Shown piece by piece: positions 11,665-22,905 of a stretch of 64,000 nt of DNA. Location of the stretch: NCBI RefSeq assembly GCF_020379485.1, contig NC_063437.1:5838806-5902805 (forward strand). Direction: 5' to 3'. The position numbers and the translations under genes were made by a program. Numbering within the stretch: position 1 is the stretch's first letter; each line of letters begins with the position of its first letter. The notes beneath the pieces are model-generated. The model ran no database searches. It was given only the letters and a program-made list of their open reading frames with translations, and was not told the DNA's origin. The stretch is from Brassica napus. Its lineage: Eukaryota > Streptophyta > Magnoliopsida > Brassicales > Brassicaceae.

Positions 11665-12688
11665 TATCTTTAATGTCAGAATATCTGAAACTTTAAAGGA
11701 CTTGATCCGAGTTTATACAAATATCAAAGCTTATGCCTAATTGAAAGTATTCGTAAAATAATATAAAAATATACGGGTAGATTTATTTAGGAGAAAATTT
11801 AAATTTTATAGTTTATGGGTACTATTTTCAGAATTACGGTTTGATACTTTTTAAAATGAACCAATTTAATAACAAAAAGACAAACAAAAAATAATTAAAC
11901 ACAATGGAAAATGGTTTAAAAATTATCTAAAGCAAGAAGCTTGATATGTACGAAACAAATTATCAATAATTTACTCAAAATATGTAGTTTCTACATATTT
12001 TTTTGCAAAAACATTATAATAAACTATTTTTCAAAATAATTTGTAATGGCAATAACCTTACTATACTTCATGAATTCCTAATCTCGAAATTTTATCATGT
12101 TCAAACTGTCGTCTTTCCTGTCATTTAGTTTAGGATTCTTCCAAACATTACTTCAAATTTGCAGTAAAAAATTAATTAATATTTTTTGAATTGTTGGTCT
12201 ATTCACACTAAAGTTCAAGTTATTTACGAAAATATCGCTATTTTTTCTTTTTTTCTGAAATAGAGTGTTTTAATTCAACCATCTCATCTTCATCATTTAT
12301 TCACCAGATTGTCATTGCACAAATACACTAATCAAAACTAAAACCGTTACTCACCTACTATCAAGGCCCAAGTACGTAGAAGTATTGTTGCTCCACCTAA
12401 CAAAACCTAAGCATGCAGAGAGTGCCATCCTGGTGCAAGAAGATAAAAGCAAGTTGTACCGTGTATTACATCAACACAAAGACTCGATACAGTCATCCGG
12501 AAAAATTACCTTTGCATCGACAGTGGTCCACCTCCAGGGGACATTGCATGATGTCATAAAAAATAAATACAGCCACCGGAACTGAGACCAAAACAAATAC
12601 AACCTTCACATATACGACAAAAGCCTATACAACCTCTAAGTTTAATATAGGCATCCATAATTCACCTCCGGGTCATAAAAAAAAAAGA
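11665..12688. other. Intergenic DNA
   Basis: No gene was recognised. AT-rich to about 12240, then a more balanced stretch that may belong to the retroelement remains to the right. No open frame of substance. Confidence 0.45.
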
Positions 12689-12962
12689 ATTCTTAGAGCT
12701 TCTAGGTTCTTAAGGATAACATTTATAGATACTCTGGGATCAAAACACTAATTCTTTAGATATTATAGTCTCTGGATTCCCAACGATAAAATCTACACAT
12801 CCTATGGGATAAAAGCAAAAATTCCTTAGAGCTTTCAGATTCACAAGGATAAAATCTACACATCCTCCGGAATCAAAGTAAAATTTCCTTAAAGCATGTT
12901 GGTTCTCAAGGAAAAAATCTACAGATCCTCATGGATCACAACACGAACCCTTCAAAACCTCT
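12689..12962. repeat. Minisatellite, about 62-66 bp unit, about 4 copies
   Basis: The unit aaggataaaatctacacatcctc-ggatcaaa-caaaaattccttagagcttt-ggttctc recurs with drift at about 12712, 12785, 12850 and 12912. It is non-coding and sits at the edge of Ty3/gypsy-related sequence, possibly an internal repeat of that element. Confidence 0.75.
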
Positions 12963-12989
12963 ATGTCTGGAAGAGGAATCAATAGGAAC

Positions 12990-13216
12990 TCTCAGTTCCT
13001 ACGCGACATACTTTAATACCTTCGGGTAATATGACAAAGACACAGCCTTTGGGTTTCATTGAATGGATAATTAAGCTATACAGAAGATCATTCACCTGCC
13101 CGTACCCGGGATGCATAACACCCGACAAGGCTAAAATAGTCCTAAGGAAATACGATGAAGGAAAACATGGAGCTTATTCCAGAAATCGAAGCCTAATGTT
13201 TAAGTATCTAAATTAG
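12990..13216 (+). mobile_element. Ty3/gypsy integrase zinc-finger fragment
   Basis: The plus-strand frame 13031-13216 includes IIKLYRRSFTCPYPGCITPD, then KAKIVLRKYDEG-HGA and RSLMFKYL. This resembles the stretch leading into the H2C2 zinc finger at the integrase N-terminus of Tat/Ogre-type Ty3/gypsy polyproteins (pattern YRRSF-PY-C-TPDEAK-VL-EIHEG-CG). Only this domain is left and several His/Cys ligands are not preserved. Confidence 0.55.
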
Positions 13217-14345
13217 GATGAAGCACAGTCGATTACCAGGAACTTTGTAGACATGTTTACTCCTTCTGCGTAAACAAGAAGTACAACTTCTCCTAATGAT
13301 TGCTTAACATTGCCACTGAACCCTATAAGTGGCATGACTTTCCAGGTCATGGCGTCCTTTTCCAGTCCTATGTCATTGTAGGCATCAAGAAACATGATAT
13401 TATTGGAGGTTCTATTTTCCACTAGTATCCTCTTCACTAAATAATGTGGCCACTGTGAGAGATACGACCATGACATCATGGTGGGGAGCCATGATTTTCT
13501 CCGGCTCTTTTGTTGTGAAGCATATTGAGTTCCTAGGATTGTGAGTTTCACGTTCCTGGTTTCTTGGCCATTGTTGTCACTTATGATGCTTGTCTTGGTG
13601 GCTGCATGCGTAGTGCTGCTTAATTTAGAGCTGCCAGAAATTACGTTGATTGCATACATGTCGAGGTGGCGAAGTAGTTCTGGCAGTTGGCTGTTCTCCT
13701 AGGTTCTTGGCTTTATCGGAAAGGAATTCCAAGAGATATTCTTTCTTCAGAATCTGATTGACTTTCATCTTCAGTGAGATGCAATCTTCCATTTTGTGGT
13801 CATGGTCATTATGGAATTTGCACCACTATTTTTGTTTCGGAATACTTCTTGTGCTCATCTTCTAAGGCCACTTGACCTGTGGGTCCACATGCCTCTAAAC
13901 ATTGACCAATTTATGGTTTTATGTAGGTCGGTTATGGTATCTACCACGATTTATGCTACATGCCTCTTTTCCTGGTTTCTGAGAGGGTTTGTCATCTTTG
14001 CCACTCCTCTCATTCCCCTAGATTTCTGTCTTTAGCAATGCTTTGAACGATGTGCTGAATCTTATTCCCATTTTACTTGTGCCCATGCCCAGGACAGTAC
14101 GTCCTCCATGGTTATGCATTATTACTTTTTCAGCTCCTTGTATCATCCTCATCGGGCAGAACGCCTCTCTTGAAGATGGAGATGACTGTCGAGGCATTAC
14201 ATCCGAGGATGGATACCTTTTCAGTGGTTTAGCTCGGTGTTGTAGGATCTTGTAAAGATCGTCGGCTGTCTATTCTATGTTCATGCTGCTCGCATATTTT
14301 CTACGAACTGTTTGGTTAGGGCTGCAATGGAGCGTATCGATCTGT
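13213..14345 (-). mobile_element. Ty3/gypsy gag C-terminus and protease remnant
   Basis: On the minus strand the order is gag then protease. Near 13810-13700 the reading CKFHNDHDHKMEDCISLKMK is the conserved zinc-knuckle region of Tat/Ogre gag, followed by KKEYLLEFLSDKAKN. The frame 13659-13213 then contains the retropepsin fold: ILVENRTSNNIMF replaces the usual DTGSS active site, then LMGF-like LIGFSGNVKQSLGEV and a FLVIDCASS end. The catalytic Asp is lost and frames are broken, so it is dead. It faces opposite to the LTR copy at 14352. Confidence 0.65.
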
Positions 14346-14351
14346 TAGGTA

Positions 14352-15285
14352 ATTTGATGTACCATTGTGGAGTTTATTTTAGAGTCTTTACAGGCTTAAG
14401 TGTGTTTTGGAGCTTTGGGAGTTTATGGAGCTTAAATGGAGATAAACCTGTAGTTGAGCAAATGAAGTGAAGATAGAGTTGATATCCAGAGGAAGTGTCG
14501 GTCAACACACATCCTTGGTGTTGATCGACACCCGATGCGAGAAAGCCTTGTGGACTAAGATCAAGAATTGAGCCCAAAACCCTCCACAAATTAGACGATT
14601 GCCCCTGACGTGTTTTGACCTAAAATATATATGTTATGCCATTGTTTAGGAAATAAGAAGAGACATGTTAGATTTTATAATTCTTAGAAGCTTTTGTAAT
14701 GTTTGGAGAGAAGATCAAGAACTCTTTGAGAGTATTATTGTATTGGAACTCTTGTTTTTCTATCTCTAATCTAATTATGCAATTCATCTTGTTTATCTTT
14801 ATGTTTTGCTTGATTATGTCTGAGTAGAATACTTGTTAGACTTTGGGTTTAACATGGTTATGATGAATTATTGATTATAGAACTGCTAAGGTGATTATCT
14901 AGAATCCTTCACAGAGTTAGAGCTTATTGCTTGCATTCTAGAGTAACTAAGTAGAATCATGATTTAAGAGTTTGACAACTGCGAGAGTAGGCTCATACCT
15001 GATAGTAAGTCTGTTAAGCTAGGTTATTAGGCACAGTGACACACTTGTTTAATCAACTTAGTGAACTTATCGATCTGAACACTAACGCCTGTTTGGAAGC
15101 GTATTGATCGACACCTTACATATCGATAATCGTTCCGTATCGCATATGAAAATATTGTACATATTCAAACTTGTAGTCTCACAGTGAGAGCTGGAGATCT
15201 TATAATTGCATTAGATTTCTAGGATTGATTATCACATGTTCTTATCTATATCATAACTTGGATTACCTAAACCTGAAAGTTAATG
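14352..15285 (+). mobile_element. Truncated LTR of the 43-47 kb gypsy family
   Basis: Shares the order of words of the LTRs at 42734-44898 and 45775-47174: tagagtctttacaggcttaagtgtgttttggagc, then gttgatcgacacc, tttggagagaagatcaagaact, then ggtgattatctagaatcc and tttggaagcgtattgatcgacacc. The terminal gatatca end and the primer binding site are missing. The copy is solo and truncated, in the plus orientation. Confidence 0.7.
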
Positions 15286-15817
15286 ATGCAAAAATATAGA
15301 TAGATATACAATATAGAGAAGAAGAGAACAAAAATAAACGGAGAAAAAGAATCTCCCATAAAATTACCAGTAATGGTGTTCCCGTCTATGAGTTACTTAT
15401 TGATTATCATACACCTGCGCAAGATCACAAAAGTAGAATTTAAATTAGAACGATTAAAAACATATGAAAACTTAAAAGATAGATGCGTGAAACAAACATG
15501 GGTGGCGTGATATTTATATAGCAAATTAGTTTAAGTTTCTAAATGACATAGTTTTCAAGAGAAGCTATGAGATAGAATATCCTCTAATAAATTTTAATTC
15601 AGCTATGAGATAGAATATCTTCTAATAAATTTTTATAGAAATTCTGGTTATAATATATACATAATTTTGGTAACTCAAATCTTGCTACATATATATTTAA
15701 ATATTAAATGCATGATATTAGGAAAGAAGATATCTCGTCAGTTGATTGCAACTGGTTTTTGATAAAACAAATCCCACTTTAAGGATTTAAATAATAGATA
15801 ATAAGGAAAGAATAAGG
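15286..15817. other. Intergenic DNA with small duplication
   Basis: No gene seen. The words cagctatgagatagaatatc-tctaataaattttta occur twice at about 15563-15635, a short tandem duplication. Confidence 0.5.
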
Positions 15818-16020
15818 ACTTTTAACGTTAAAACCCCTTAACTAAGTTTGTTTTGAGTAAAAATTCTTAAACTAAGTATTTAACGAAAAACCCCTTAAAC
15901 TAACTTTATTTAATGAATTAAACTCTAACAGGTCATAATTACTATTACTACCAGTAAATATTTAGTTTAGGGGTTTATACATTAAGTAAACATAGTTGAG
16001 GAATTTTACTATTAAAAATG
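15818..16020. repeat. Inverted-repeat MITE-like element
   Basis: ttttaacgttaaaaccccttaactaagttt at the left resembles the reverse complement of the right end (taaacatagttgaggaattttactattaaaa). The middle repeats aaaccccttaaactaa. The structure suggests a small foldback element; no clean target duplication was identified. Confidence 0.4.
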
Positions 16021-17067
16021 AAAACAATTCAAAATATTGTAAATGGAGGATAAATTTTTAAAATACATTTTATAAATTAATGTATAAGCTTCTATAAATG
16101 ACTTAGAACCTCTTATAATAATTTAAAACGTCTGATTTTTATAAATGTATTTATAATTTTATAAATGATTTATAAAGCATGCATTGAATTATTAGACATT
16201 AATAGTTATTATAATAATTTATATACAAATATAATTATTTATATACAAATATAAAATCATTATATCAATTCAAATAAACACTTTTGTTTATTATTTTATG
16301 TACTTTATAAATATATTAAAAAAAATGATTGCATTATTACTATTTCATAGTTTCCACAATTAGTTACCATAAATAATTATTTCTAATATTATGTAGATTA
16401 TTTGGAAATTGGTAATTGAATTATCTTTTCCATTTAAATATAATTATAATAAATAAAATTAAAAATCATCGGTCAATCAAATTATAACAATTTGAAGAGT
16501 TCATTTATGATCAACACGTAATAAAAAATAACTTATGTGACTTCTCAATCAATATATAGTAAGATTTATATTTTTATAAATAATTTATAACACTATATAA
16601 ATAATTTTAAAATTCTGATAAATTTCTTCTGTAAACAACGATAAATAATTTAAAAATCATATTAATAAACATGTTGGATTTTGTAATATTTAAAATAGTT
16701 ATTATATAATTATATTCGAATACAATTCATCAAGTAGAGTATAAAACTATTATAATTATCTTATTTAAAAATTCGTTCATTATATTTTATAGTTTATAAA
16801 TATTAAAAGTAATAAATATAACATTATTAATCTTTTTATAATGTCAAGAATTAGTTGCCATAAATTGTTATTTGTAATATTCTTTAGATTATATGGCAAG
16901 TGATGTTAAATGTTTTTAGACTTACCTTAAATTTTTAGATCTAATTTAAATAAATAAAAATTAAAAACAATTGACCAATCAAATTATAATAATTTTTTTG
17001 AAACTTCACCTATGAGTGACACGTCACCAGAACTTACTAAAGTGACTTCTTTTTAATATATAGGGGA
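16021..17067 (-). mobile_element. Helitron 5' arms, minus strand, in tandem
   Basis: The minus-strand sequence ending at plus 17067 starts TCCCCTATATATTAAAAAGAAGTCAC and contains a TGACGTGTCAC word, closely like the 5' end of the complete Helitron at 40552 (TCCCCTATATATTAATAG ... CACGTGTCATCAC). A diverged copy of the same arm ends near 16558 (aatcaaattataacaattt ... acttctcaatcaatatatag). So two related 5' arms lie head to tail. No CTAG 3' end was found to the left, so both look truncated. Confidence 0.65.
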
Positions 17068-17208
17068 TATGAGTAGTATGATACAAAAATCGGTATTATA
17101 AATTTATAATATACTCATACCATTTGGGTGACCCACTTTCCTTTAACAAAATCCAACAAATCAACAAACAAAAGAAGTTTACACATGATGAGTATAGCAT
17201 TTTCTTTA

Positions 17209-17748
17209 GAGAAAAAGACTAGGATAGCACCAAACCAAGTTTTTGTTCTCAAACTAGCACTCAAGGCTCAAAGTCACAAAAATAGGTTTTATTAAAGAGG
17301 TAAATATACACTTATATTTTTTGGGTTAATTAATCAAAACCTTAGGGTTTAGAGTTAAAGGGTGGGGTTTTGGAATTAGGGTTTAAAATTTTATTAAAAA
17401 AAATACTAAAAATTTTAAAAATAAAAATTTTAAAAACAGTTTCAAAAAGTATTTTTGAATTATAAAAAGAAAATTTGAAAAAAAATAAAAAAAATTGAAA
17501 AAAAAGAATTCAAAAAAAAAATTATAAAAAATTTCGAATCTGAAAACATATAATCTGAAACTAAAAAAAATTCTCTTTTTTTCTTTTTTTATTTTTATTT
17601 TATTTTTATTTTATTTATTTTTGTTTGTTTATTTAATTTTAAATCAAGGGTATTAGGGATATTTGATCCTTTAACGAATGCCATTTTTGTGATTTTCTCC
17701 ATCTAGTGCTATTTTTGAGACAAAAAGTGCTATTATTGATAATTGCCC
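17209..17748 (+). mobile_element. Mutator-like MITE, copy 1 (540 bp)
   Basis: Ends are gagaaaaagactaggatagcacc and ...aatagcac-style sequence ending gataattgccc. Flanks are ttttcttta (17200-17208) and ttttctttt (17749-17757), a 9-bp target duplication with one mismatch. The interior holds telomere-like ttagggtttagagtt and long A/T runs, with no coding capacity. It is nearly the inverse of the copy at 24910-25444. A 9-bp duplication is the mark of Mutator-like transposition. Confidence 0.8.
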
Positions 17749-17954
17749 TTTTCTTTTATCTCGTATTGTCTCAGACGATAGGAAGCAATCCATCTAGTTA
17801 TGGAACTGAATTATCATCAAAGACAACAAAATGCAATAATCCATCTTCTTATAAATTTGCAGTTCCACTTTCTTGCACACTTTAATTTTAAGTTCTTATT
17901 GATTGGTTTCATAATTTCGGGTAGCAACTTGTCAATATATCTTTTATCTAAGCT

Positions 17955-17970
17955 TTATATAAATATATAA
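17955..17970 (+). promoter_or_regulatory. TATA-like box of X8 gene
   Basis: tttatataaatatataa lies about 160 bp before the ATG at 18127. A CT-rich leader (18081-18120, ctcttcactctcactcctctctc) follows, typical of plant 5' untranslated regions. Confidence 0.5.
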
Positions 17971-18126
17971 ATAAAAACTCGGAAAGCTCAATTTCAACCT
18001 CAGGAAACAGAAACACAAAAAAGAATATAAAAGTAAAGAAATAACAAAGCAAAAGCAAAAGAGAGTGGTAAGGCTCCACACTCAAACTCTTCACTCTCAC
18101 TCCTCTCTCTTACCGCTTGCATTCCA

Positions 18127-19673
18127 ATGGCTCTCTATCTCCAATCTCTCTCCATCATCCTCTTTCTCCTCCTCCCCTCCTCCACCGCGATGTGGTGCGT
18201 TGCTCGGTTTGATGTTACGAGCCAGGCGCTTCAGGCGGCTCTAGACTACGCATGTGCCGCTGGAGCGGACTGTGCTCCAATCCAGCCCACTGGTCTATGT
18301 TTCCTCCCAAACACCATTCAGGCTCACGCATCTTACGCTTTCAACAGCTATTTTCAGCGTAGAGCCATGGCTCCTGGTTCTTGCAACTTTGCCGGCACCT
18401 CCACCATCGCCAAAACTGATCCAAGTATGTTCTCATGTACCTAATTCATCTCAGTTTGTTATTTTTGTTTCATAATTTGTATCACTTATGCTTTATACCT
18501 TTTTGGCTTGGTTTAGTTAGTTTGCAAATTATTGTTTTGGGTTTTAACTTGGTTTATTCTTGTGCAGGTTATGGATCATGCGTGTACCCAAATTCTTTGA
18601 GGTAATTTTATGCGATGTCTTCATTTTGCTGCATATTACATCTGTACCCCAGTTAAATTAAGGTTTATACGCATTTTTAAACCGATAAGTTTTTATGTCT
18701 CAATGTTTACAGTTTTCTGTTTGAAATATGTGTTTAGACTGATTTGAATATAATTTCATTAAATATTCGCTGCTATGCGACCATGAGATTAACTAACATA
18801 AAATTATTACCATCAGTATAAGCAAAAGAAAAACATTTTCTCGTCCCCTAGTTTTTTTAAAAAATACTCTACTGCACGATTTTTTCATTGATTTGACCGA
18901 TAATATGTGAATCTATTTCATGTGTCGTACTATTTGCATGTCTTTAGCTGTATATATGTTCTGGACCGTTAAATGACCTTCGCTGCGAATTGGGAAAATC
19001 ATTCAACGGTATAGATCCTTGTCAGTATAAGGGTCCCATTCATCTTTAGTGTCTGTATCTCTGTTAATATTCTGTTAGTTCTTCTTTCACTTTTTTCTGG
19101 TCAGAATAGTACACAAGTATGGAAATAAAACACCGAACAGTTAGAATTCTTGAAAAAGAAAAGAAAAAGCATAAGTCCTCTTAAAATAGACCTTTAGTTG
19201 CACTTTAGAGGTTTCTTGAAGAACAAGTTTATTCGGTTTCTTTACATTTTCGATAGTTCTTAATTCATAACTTTAAATTTCTTATCTTTTTTGATTTTTT
19301 TAAAAAGATTTTGGTTTAGTTCTGGGGAAAAAGATATAAAATGTAGTATTCTTAAAATATATAAAATTACATTCGTTTCATAACTAAGCTATTCATTCAG
19401 CGAAATGATTTTCCTTAATTGCATTGCTATGACAGTAACGCTGGAGGGTCAGCTTCGACCACAACGGTAGGTGGAACGCCGACAGCAACCGCCGGAAACA
19501 TTCCAGTGACGTCACTGAGGCCACCGTCTGGCACCACGGCATCACCGTTTGGGATAGGTGGCAATGGTCTAATTCCGCCGGGAATCACAAACACTGATGA
19601 ATCTGGAGCTTATATAAACACGAGTACTGTCTCAATAGTACTATTGGTGGTCTCCGTTTTGTGGTTTATATAG
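18127..19673 (+). CDS. GPI-anchored X8-domain protein (At4g13600-like)
   Basis: Exons 18127-18424, 18568-18601 and 19436-19673 (GT-AG, phases 1 and 2) give 189 residues. Residues 1-21 are a signal peptide. Residues 23-104 are an X8 (CBM43) domain with WC at the start, all six cysteines (24, 43, 49, 58, 86, 104) and the family motifs LQAALDYAC, IQP-G-C and AHASYAFNSYFQ. A Ser/Thr/Gly/Pro-rich linker follows, then a hydrophobic tail (STVSIVLLVVSVLWFI) fitting a GPI-anchor signal. Relatives bind beta-1,3-glucan (callose) at the cell surface, some at plasmodesmata. The 34-bp middle exon is short but carries the last cysteine and splices cleanly. Position next to the dirigent gene supports orthology to At4g13600. 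Confidence 0.9.
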
Positions 19674-20019
19674 GTTTCCGATTTCTGTATTCATTGTATG
19701 GGCTCAACATTTTTGTTAAATGGGTAATCAGACGGAAAGTGGTTTTAGTGTTCATCGGATGATCTATTTCTGTAATCTCTTTATCTATAAAAGAAATAGG
19801 AAAACTGTTTAGCCCAAAATGTTAAACGTTATCATGTTTAAAATTAAAAACTACATACTTAGAAATGCCGGTTTAAAATTTTCAATCATAAGTTAAATAT
19901 AGTTATTGCGAGGAAAAATGATGTGCATTTATTTTATACTAACAATAATATACCACAAGCTTTAGCTTATTAAACTTTAAACCCTGATCCATCTCCTTGT
20001 TTTCAAATCTCTGTCGCAG
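19674..20019. other. X8 3' flank, no gene
   Basis: AT-rich sequence following the X8 stop codon; presumably contains its 3' UTR. Nothing else recognised. Confidence 0.5.
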
Positions 20020-20216
20020 TCTCCATGGGGAGTTGCGAGCGGATCTCTTGCTGGACACTAATTAGTGGCAACATGCAATCACGTGCGGCGTGTTCCTTGC
20101 CAAGTATTTCTGTGAGACACTGGTATGAGAAAACGTTTATACAAGATCCAGTCACACAAACGTTTATACTATTTCTCTTTGTTTTTGCTGCAGCCACTTT
20201 CTTGGGAATGTTTTGA
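20020..20216 (+). pseudogene. Relic of GDT1/PAM71-type transporter (CMT1-like), last exon
   Basis: After an acceptor-like cgcag, the plus strand reads SPWGVASGSLAGH, then a stop, LVAT, a frameshift into GVFLAKYF-ETL, a shift with about 40 unrelated bases, then LFLFVFAAATFLGMF and a terminal TGA (20214-20216). This is the conserved C-terminus of the plastid UPF0016/GDT1 family (PAM71, CMT1), which move Mn2+/Ca2+ across chloroplast membranes. All upstream exons are missing. In Arabidopsis CMT1 (At4g13590) lies between the X8 and DIR18 genes, so this looks like the in-place remnant of a lost copy, not a transposed piece. Confidence 0.8.
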
Positions 20217-20538
20217 GTAAACCTGTGAGTTAAGACCCTATAGGAGAAGTAGCGGCTAAGCGACCAATGTTTGGTTGGGCACATCAGAGGCCTTACAGTA
20301 TTCTTATGCTTAGTTCTTTCTCTGACCAAAGCATGTCTGCAATAAATACAGACCATCTGATTGTACTTTTGGTTTCTAGCTCCTATAAATAGTTCATATT
20401 AGGATGTATGCTGTATCAAATCATATAAAATTCAAGTCTTGTTTTGAGTTGTGTCCATCACAAGAAGAAAATATTCTCATTTCACAAATTGAATCACACA
20501 TTTAATAAACATTCAGTTGCAAGTTTTGAACATAAGTT

Positions 20539-21273
20539 TCAGTATTTAAGATGGACAATGATCCTCAGCAGCATCTCTGCTCCATCAACAAAGTGTTGCC
20601 CCGAAGGAATCAAGGGCCTAACCTCTGCGAACCCGCAAGCGTTCTTAAACCTTCCGGTTCCTCCAGTCACAGACAGATGGGACATGGCGCTTCCGATCCT
20701 ATAGATTCCATAGAAGTTGAGATTATCATTGTACTCTCCACCTTCAAGCATAGCAGTGAAAGCCATCATCTGTGTGCTTCCATCTGCTGAGCTTGCAACA
20801 TAAACCCCCTGCGCTTTACCAAGTGGCTGAGAACCCAAGTCAGGACCGGATGTGATTATGTCGTCAATCACAGTGATCGTTCCAAAGCCAAGACTCAGAC
20901 CATCAGGTCCCAGTTGTGTCTGAATCCCATTTAGATTCTGACCTGAAAACGCTGTACCGGATAAACCGGTGCCTAGAGGAATGCCGTTGATACCATTAAC
21001 CGTCGGCATTGCACCGTTTGCATTTGGTATAGCTACACCGTTCTCCGGTGGAACGAAACCGATTTGCTTAGCAAATGGTACTTGGCCGTTGTAAATGTTT
21101 CCAAGCAAACCAGTAATGGGTCTTGCCGTTGGACTGCTTCCACCAAGTATATCATGCATGTACAATTCGAATATCGGGTCTTCAGGGGAAGGATCGAGTG
21201 CAGTTGTTGCAGTAAAAAGAGCAACTATGAGAACGATTGATGTTAAAAGTGAGAATGGTGAACGTTTGGTCAT
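20539..21273 (-). CDS. DIR18: Dirigent protein, DIR18/ESB1 group
   Basis: A single uninterrupted exon codes 244 residues. Residues 1-25 form a signal peptide ending TTALDPSPEDP. The dirigent barrel follows: FELYMHDILGG, GLLGNIYNGQVPF, a Gly/Asn-rich insertion (about 80-110), LGFGTITVIDD, then GKAQGVYVASS, MMAFTAMLEGG, LNFYGIYRIG and the closing VTGGTGRFKNACGFAEVRPL. The long insertion and the length mark the ESB1-like group (ESB1/DIR10, DIR9, DIR16, DIR18, DIR24, DIR25), apoplastic proteins that guide lignin polymerisation at the Casparian strip. The symbol is inferred from synteny with At4g13580 and should be read as likely orthologue. No disabling change seen. Confidence 0.9.
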   Translation of the reverse strand: MTKRSPFSLLTSIVLIVALFTATTALDPSPEDPIFELYMHDILGGSSPTARPITGLLGNIYNGQVPFAKQIGFVPPENGVAIPNANGAMPTVNGINGIPLGTGLSGTAFSGQNLNGIQTQLGPDGLSLGFGTITVIDDIITSGPDLGSQPLGKAQGVYVASSADGSTQMMAFTAMLEGGEYNDNLNFYGIYRIGSAMSHLSVTGGTGRFKNACGFAEVRPLIPSGQHFVDGAEMLLRIIVHLKY

Positions 21274-21354
21274 TTTGGAGAATGCTTTTCTTTTTTTGGA
21301 TAACTCTTTCTTTTGTTTTGCAGTACAGATTTGTGTTATTTGAGATTTGAATGC

Positions 21355-21367
21355 AGGTTTATAAATA
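21355..21367 (-). promoter_or_regulatory. TATA-like box of dirigent gene
   Basis: The minus strand reads ccttatttataaacc, about 85 bp upstream of the ATG at 21273; a usual distance for a plant core promoter with a short leader. Confidence 0.5.
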
Positions 21368-21957
21368 AGGAGAAAAGTGATTGTGAAGTTGTTACATTTC
21401 GAGGCTTGTGAAGTAGTTGAAATGGAGAAGTTAATTTATAGCTAGAGACTCTCTTATGGTTTCTTGTTTTAGTCCATCAAATGGTTATTTTATAATTAAT
21501 GTTAGACAAGTGAATCAGATTTGGGTGGTTTAGGTTTTAGATATATAATTGTTGATTAGCTTAATGGCATGAAAAGCAATGAGCCTATATGATCCAAAGG
21601 CAAACTACAGTTATTATTTATTTATTTTTGACAACAAGAGGAAACTATAATCTGGACTATAGTTCAGATAGGTATAAACCGGACTATAATCAATAACTCA
21701 AAAGGCATGAAATTCTCTGAAGACAACTTCACCAATCCGATTTTATATGAATTATTACAAGTTAACAACTAACTAATTTGGTGCTGTAATGACCTCCAAT
21801 TAAACCAGGAAGTCTCTCAAGGACACCAAAATGAAAAGAAAGAAACAAATCAAGAGCCAGTGAGAAACCATGGGAAGCGTTGGAGGGTCATCATTGCTGC
21901 AAGGTAGATCAGAGAAGGAATAAACATAACAACACCTGGAAATTCCAGAGAAGCAAA
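21368..21957. other. Dirigent upstream region, no further gene
   Basis: Contains the presumed distal promoter of the minus-strand dirigent gene, then the downstream flank of the DUF295 pseudogene. No element boundaries recognised. Confidence 0.4.
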
Positions 21958-22905
21958 TTAACAAGGGAGAAACCATAGAGCATCCTTGGTATTGAAGTAG
22001 GAGAGGATGGGGAAGCGTGTGAATTTCTTTGTTGTCAGATTGAAAACACAGATGTCCGGGCATGAAGGTTCCTGGACAAAGTTACGGACCCGGCCATGAC
22101 GGGTGAAGTAGATGGAGTTTGGTTCGATGCCAAGGGTAGGGTCAGCAGGCACAGTGATACCAGAGTCGAGGAGGAGGGCCTCATCACCTAGAGAATGTAC
22201 CTCAAAAGAAAGGTTCTCATCTCATGGTGGAGAATATCTTCCGAATCTGGATTAGGATCTGTCTTGTAGAGGTGGAGCATCATCATTTCAGAGGTGGTTG
22301 CCTTAAAAAACCATGCTCTTAACCAACAACACTTCTCCGGATCTTGTTACAGCAATGTTATAGCTAACCTTTAACCTACTTGCATATGTGATTTCCTCAG
22401 AACTCGGAGGAAAAGCTGGGTGAAATGGTAATATAAAACTCCTCTTGGTCATTTGCATGAAACCTTCATGCCCAGACAAATCCAGAAGTCGAACGTATCG
22501 ACGAGTGGTGTAGACGTAAAGAAAGTCACCCGGAGTACCATATCAGATATGCCTTGAGAGGTAAAGTGAACACCAATCCGTGTTGGAATGGTACGGTAAC
22601 AATCTTCCCCGTTCTTGCAAAATGCTATGTATTCAGCACCCTTGTCAAAAAATCAAGCAACAGTGTATTCTTCATTCCTTTCGTCCATCCACAAAAGCCC
22701 TCTCAGATCTTTCACCCTTTGGCTAAACCCTTTCTCTGGGAAACCACCAACTACTCTCTCGTTGAAGTCCTTCTCTCCTACTCGCTTAAGACTAAAAATG
22801 TCAGACTTAATTGACTCTAGAAGTGGAAGATTTATCCTCTTCTTCTCTTCGGTGAGTGTTGTTTGCTCGTCTTTGCTTCTTAGAAGATACAAGAAACCTT
22901 AATTG
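21958..22905 (-). pseudogene. DUF295 (F-box-associated/organellar type) pseudogene
   Basis: Minus-strand pieces in different frames follow the family order: LTEEKKRINLPLLESIK, KDLRGLLWMDERNEEY, FFDKGAEYIAFCKNGED, then a shift into RRYVRLLDLSGHEGFM, EEITYASRLKVSYNIAV, a shift at a T run into KATTSEMMMLHLYKTDP, a shift near 22235, and finally SLGDEALLLDSGITVPADP and EPNSIYFTRHGRV to a stop at 21958. A TGA replaces a codon near 22652 (EYTVA-stop-FFDKG). At least three frameshifts and one nonsense change disable it. The type resembles the Brassicaceae-expanded DUF295 group with organelle-targeted members; function poorly known. No F-box or start region is visible. Confidence 0.8.

Noticed and set aside
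20003..20356. 117-codon minus-strand frame
   Set aside because: It is antisense to the decayed transporter exon, whose plus-strand reading has clear family motifs.
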